Assembly: GCA_036258055.1 (NCBI GenBank)
Contig: DATAEK010000178.1
Coordinates: forward strand, 1 to 14,881
Direction of reading: 5' to 3'
Source of the DNA: DATAEK01 sp036258055
Lineage (GTDB): Bacteria > Acidobacteriota > Vicinamibacteria > Vicinamibacterales > 2-12-FULL-66-21
DNA: 14,881 nucleotides
The stretch's first letter is position 1, and every line of letters begins with the position of its first letter. The notes below the pieces were generated by a model, which was not told the origin of the DNA, ran no database searches, and saw nothing but the letters and a program-made list of their open reading frames with translations. Positions 13,681-14,881 of the stretch are shown here, piece after piece. The translations under genes and the position numbers were made by a program.

Positions 13681-14472
13681 TCATTTCAACGGCATGAAGT
13701 AAAGGTTCTGCGTGTCGGCGCGCAAGTACTTTCCCACAACAACATAGCGATGGCGGGTGAAGTAGTCGAGGATCTCCTGGCGCACTTCAGGGTGAGCCTC
13801 GATGCACACCAATTGGGGTTTGAACCGTTCAATATCAAAGCCGCGAAGCGCCTTCGGCTCCGCAAGCTCGATGTCCATCGAGAGATAGTCCACAGCACTG
13901 ATCCCGGCTTGATCCAGCACGACATTCAGTGTGGTCGTCGGCACTTGACGCGGGTCACCGGGGAACCCTTCCTTGACGGTGAAGGCGCGGTCGGCAGACG
14001 CGACGAGCTTGTTGGCCTCTGGCACGAAAAAGGGGATGTTCTCGCCATGCGTGTCCGACACAAATAACGCGAGAAACCGGGTTCGAGGACGGTACCTCAC
14101 ATAATCCGGCCCGAATTCGGCAAGTGCATCGATGGCGATACCCGACCAGCCCAACTCCTTTTCCAGGTAGTACGTATTGTTCTCGAGCTGAAAATGATTC
14201 GCTCCGACATCCACGAAGACTCCGTCCCTTCTGTCCTTGAAAAAGTCTCGAACCAGCCACTCCTCCCAATTGCGAGAGAAGTGATTCGGCCCATACTGAT
14301 GTGCAATCGGCTCAAGCTCACCGACTCCGTCCTTGGTGTAATAGAGCGACCTCTTCAGATCGCTCTGTCTTACGTAATTGGACGTCGCGACACCCGTCAG
14401 CACGGTAGCGGCGGCGCCGACAAGCGCGAGTTCCAACCATCCGAATCCGTGCGAGCTATCGGTTAGCTTCAT
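13681..14472 (-). CDS. Membrane-anchored FkbM-family methyltransferase
   Basis: A 263-residue SAM-dependent methyltransferase of the FkbM type. I chose ATG 14470-14472, which has GAGGAG 10 nt upstream; a longer GTG/ATG start at 14565 has no such site. Residues 13-30 (LELALVGAAATVLTGVAT) form one N-terminal membrane anchor. SAM motif I is VFVDVGANHFQLENNTYYLE (86-105). The FkbM post-motif LSMDIELAEPKALRGFDIERF (197-217) and LVCIEAHPEVRQEILDYF follow. Such enzymes often O-methylate sugars or polyketides; the substrate here is unknown. The GC content is visibly lower than in the neighbouring genes (sampled lines about 55-57% against 60-73%). The gene converges on tRNA-Leu, 23 nt away. Both points suggest acquisition by transfer. 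Confidence 0.85.
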   Translation of the reverse strand: MKLTDSSHGFGWLELALVGAAATVLTGVATSNYVRQSDLKRSLYYTKDGVGELEPIAHQYGPNHFSRNWEEWLVRDFFKDRRDGVFVDVGANHFQLENNTYYLEKELGWSGIAIDALAEFGPDYVRYRPRTRFLALFVSDTHGENIPFFVPEANKLVASADRAFTVKEGFPGDPRQVPTTTLNVVLDQAGISAVDYLSMDIELAEPKALRGFDIERFKPQLVCIEAHPEVRQEILDYFTRHRYVVVGKYLRADTQNLYFMPLK

Positions 14473-14881
14473 TGTCAAAATGCTCCTCGTTTGCATCTTG
14501 AAAGGAATCGGTGGCGGTCGTTGGTAATCACGAGGAGTTTCTCGTCCATCGAAAGGTCGAAACACACATCTGAATGCTACCTTTGCGTTACCTAACTCAG
14601 CCCGATAGCAGACCGCCTGCGTTATTATAAACGAGTGATATTAAGCGCTTATCTGATGGGCCGTCCGGGGAACGACGAAGGCTCTAACCAGGAGTTTCTC
14701 GACGGCTTCCAGAGCAAGCGAACTGACCCATCCCAGTCGCGCACGTCTGTAAATCGACTCCGCGATTGCAAATTTGACGGAGCGCGAACCAAATCTGCCA
14801 GGCGCTTTTGCGCCGCAATCCCCTGGACCCGCCTCTCCGCACGTTTCTGCGACCCACACAGAGAGTTTCGAGCTGCCGGTG
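14473..14881. other. Region without a supportable gene upstream of fkbM-like gene
   Basis: About 400 nt, AT-richer than the rest (sampled 45% GC at 14581-14640). On the minus strand TATAAT at 14629-14624 could be the -10 box of the FkbM-type gene, with a leader of about 145 nt, but no good -35 lies upstream. A minus-strand frame from the window edge to the TAA at 14641 stays open (about 79 codons, ending VVPRTAHQISA); I do not recognise it and cannot tell a partial gene from chance. The 12-mer AGGAGTTTCTCG occurs twice (14533-14544 and 14690-14701). Confidence 0.4.

Noticed and set aside
14641..14859. Small minus-strand gene at the right edge
   Set aside because: The GTG start has no ribosome binding site, the product is unrecognised, and the frame is open to the window edge, so it cannot be told from chance.

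Overview
The window looks like the chromosome of a GC-rich Gram-negative bacterium. It carries a lipid A / heptose-core LPS locus on the minus strand and a gap-pgk-tpiA glycolysis operon on the plus strand. Short GC-rich hairpin repeats, heptanucleotide arrays and the overall composition fit Acidobacteriota, most likely class Vicinamibacteria. That placement is inferred from memory of such genomes and was not tested by a search.

Positions 1-430 hold tRNA-Val(UAC) followed by tRNA-Asp(GUC), both on the minus strand. They have a recognisable promoter and two inverted repeats. Positions 399-8547 are one minus-strand gene train. In transcription order it reads waaA(kdtA), lpxK, an LpxL/HtrB-type acyltransferase, waaF, gmhB, rfaE1, rfaE2, waaC and an ICMT/PEMT-type membrane methyltransferase. 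Together these genes add Kdo to the lipid A precursor, phosphorylate and acylate lipid A, make activated heptose, and attach the first two core heptoses. GmhA and HldD, also needed for ADP-L,D-heptose, are not in the window. Five junctions are 4-nt NTGA stop/start overlaps, so translation is probably coupled. Two junctions are odd. lpxK is preceded by a paired heptanucleotide-repeat array, and rfaE1 has no canonical start codon where its conserved N-terminus requires one.

Positions 8588-11708 hold a divergent promoter followed by gap, pgk and tpiA, three complete glycolytic enzymes in one operon. Positions 11709-13160 are an accessory stretch: a small Thr/Ser-rich lipoprotein, and on the opposite strand the 3' remnant of a GT87-like membrane glycosyltransferase whose N-terminal half is missing. 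Next come secG and, 11 nt further, tRNA-Leu(GAG), a pairing also known from E. coli (secG-leuU). The accessory genes therefore appear to separate tpiA from secG-tRNA-Leu.

Positions 13681-14881 hold a membrane-anchored FkbM-type methyltransferase of visibly lower GC, converging on the tRNA-Leu, then an AT-richer region with no gene I can support.

I see no defence system, CRISPR array, phage gene or biosynthetic cluster. The least ordinary signals are repeat hairpins inserted in frame within waaC, the inverted heptad arrays before lpxK, the rfaE1 start problem, and the broken glycosyltransferase beside secG.
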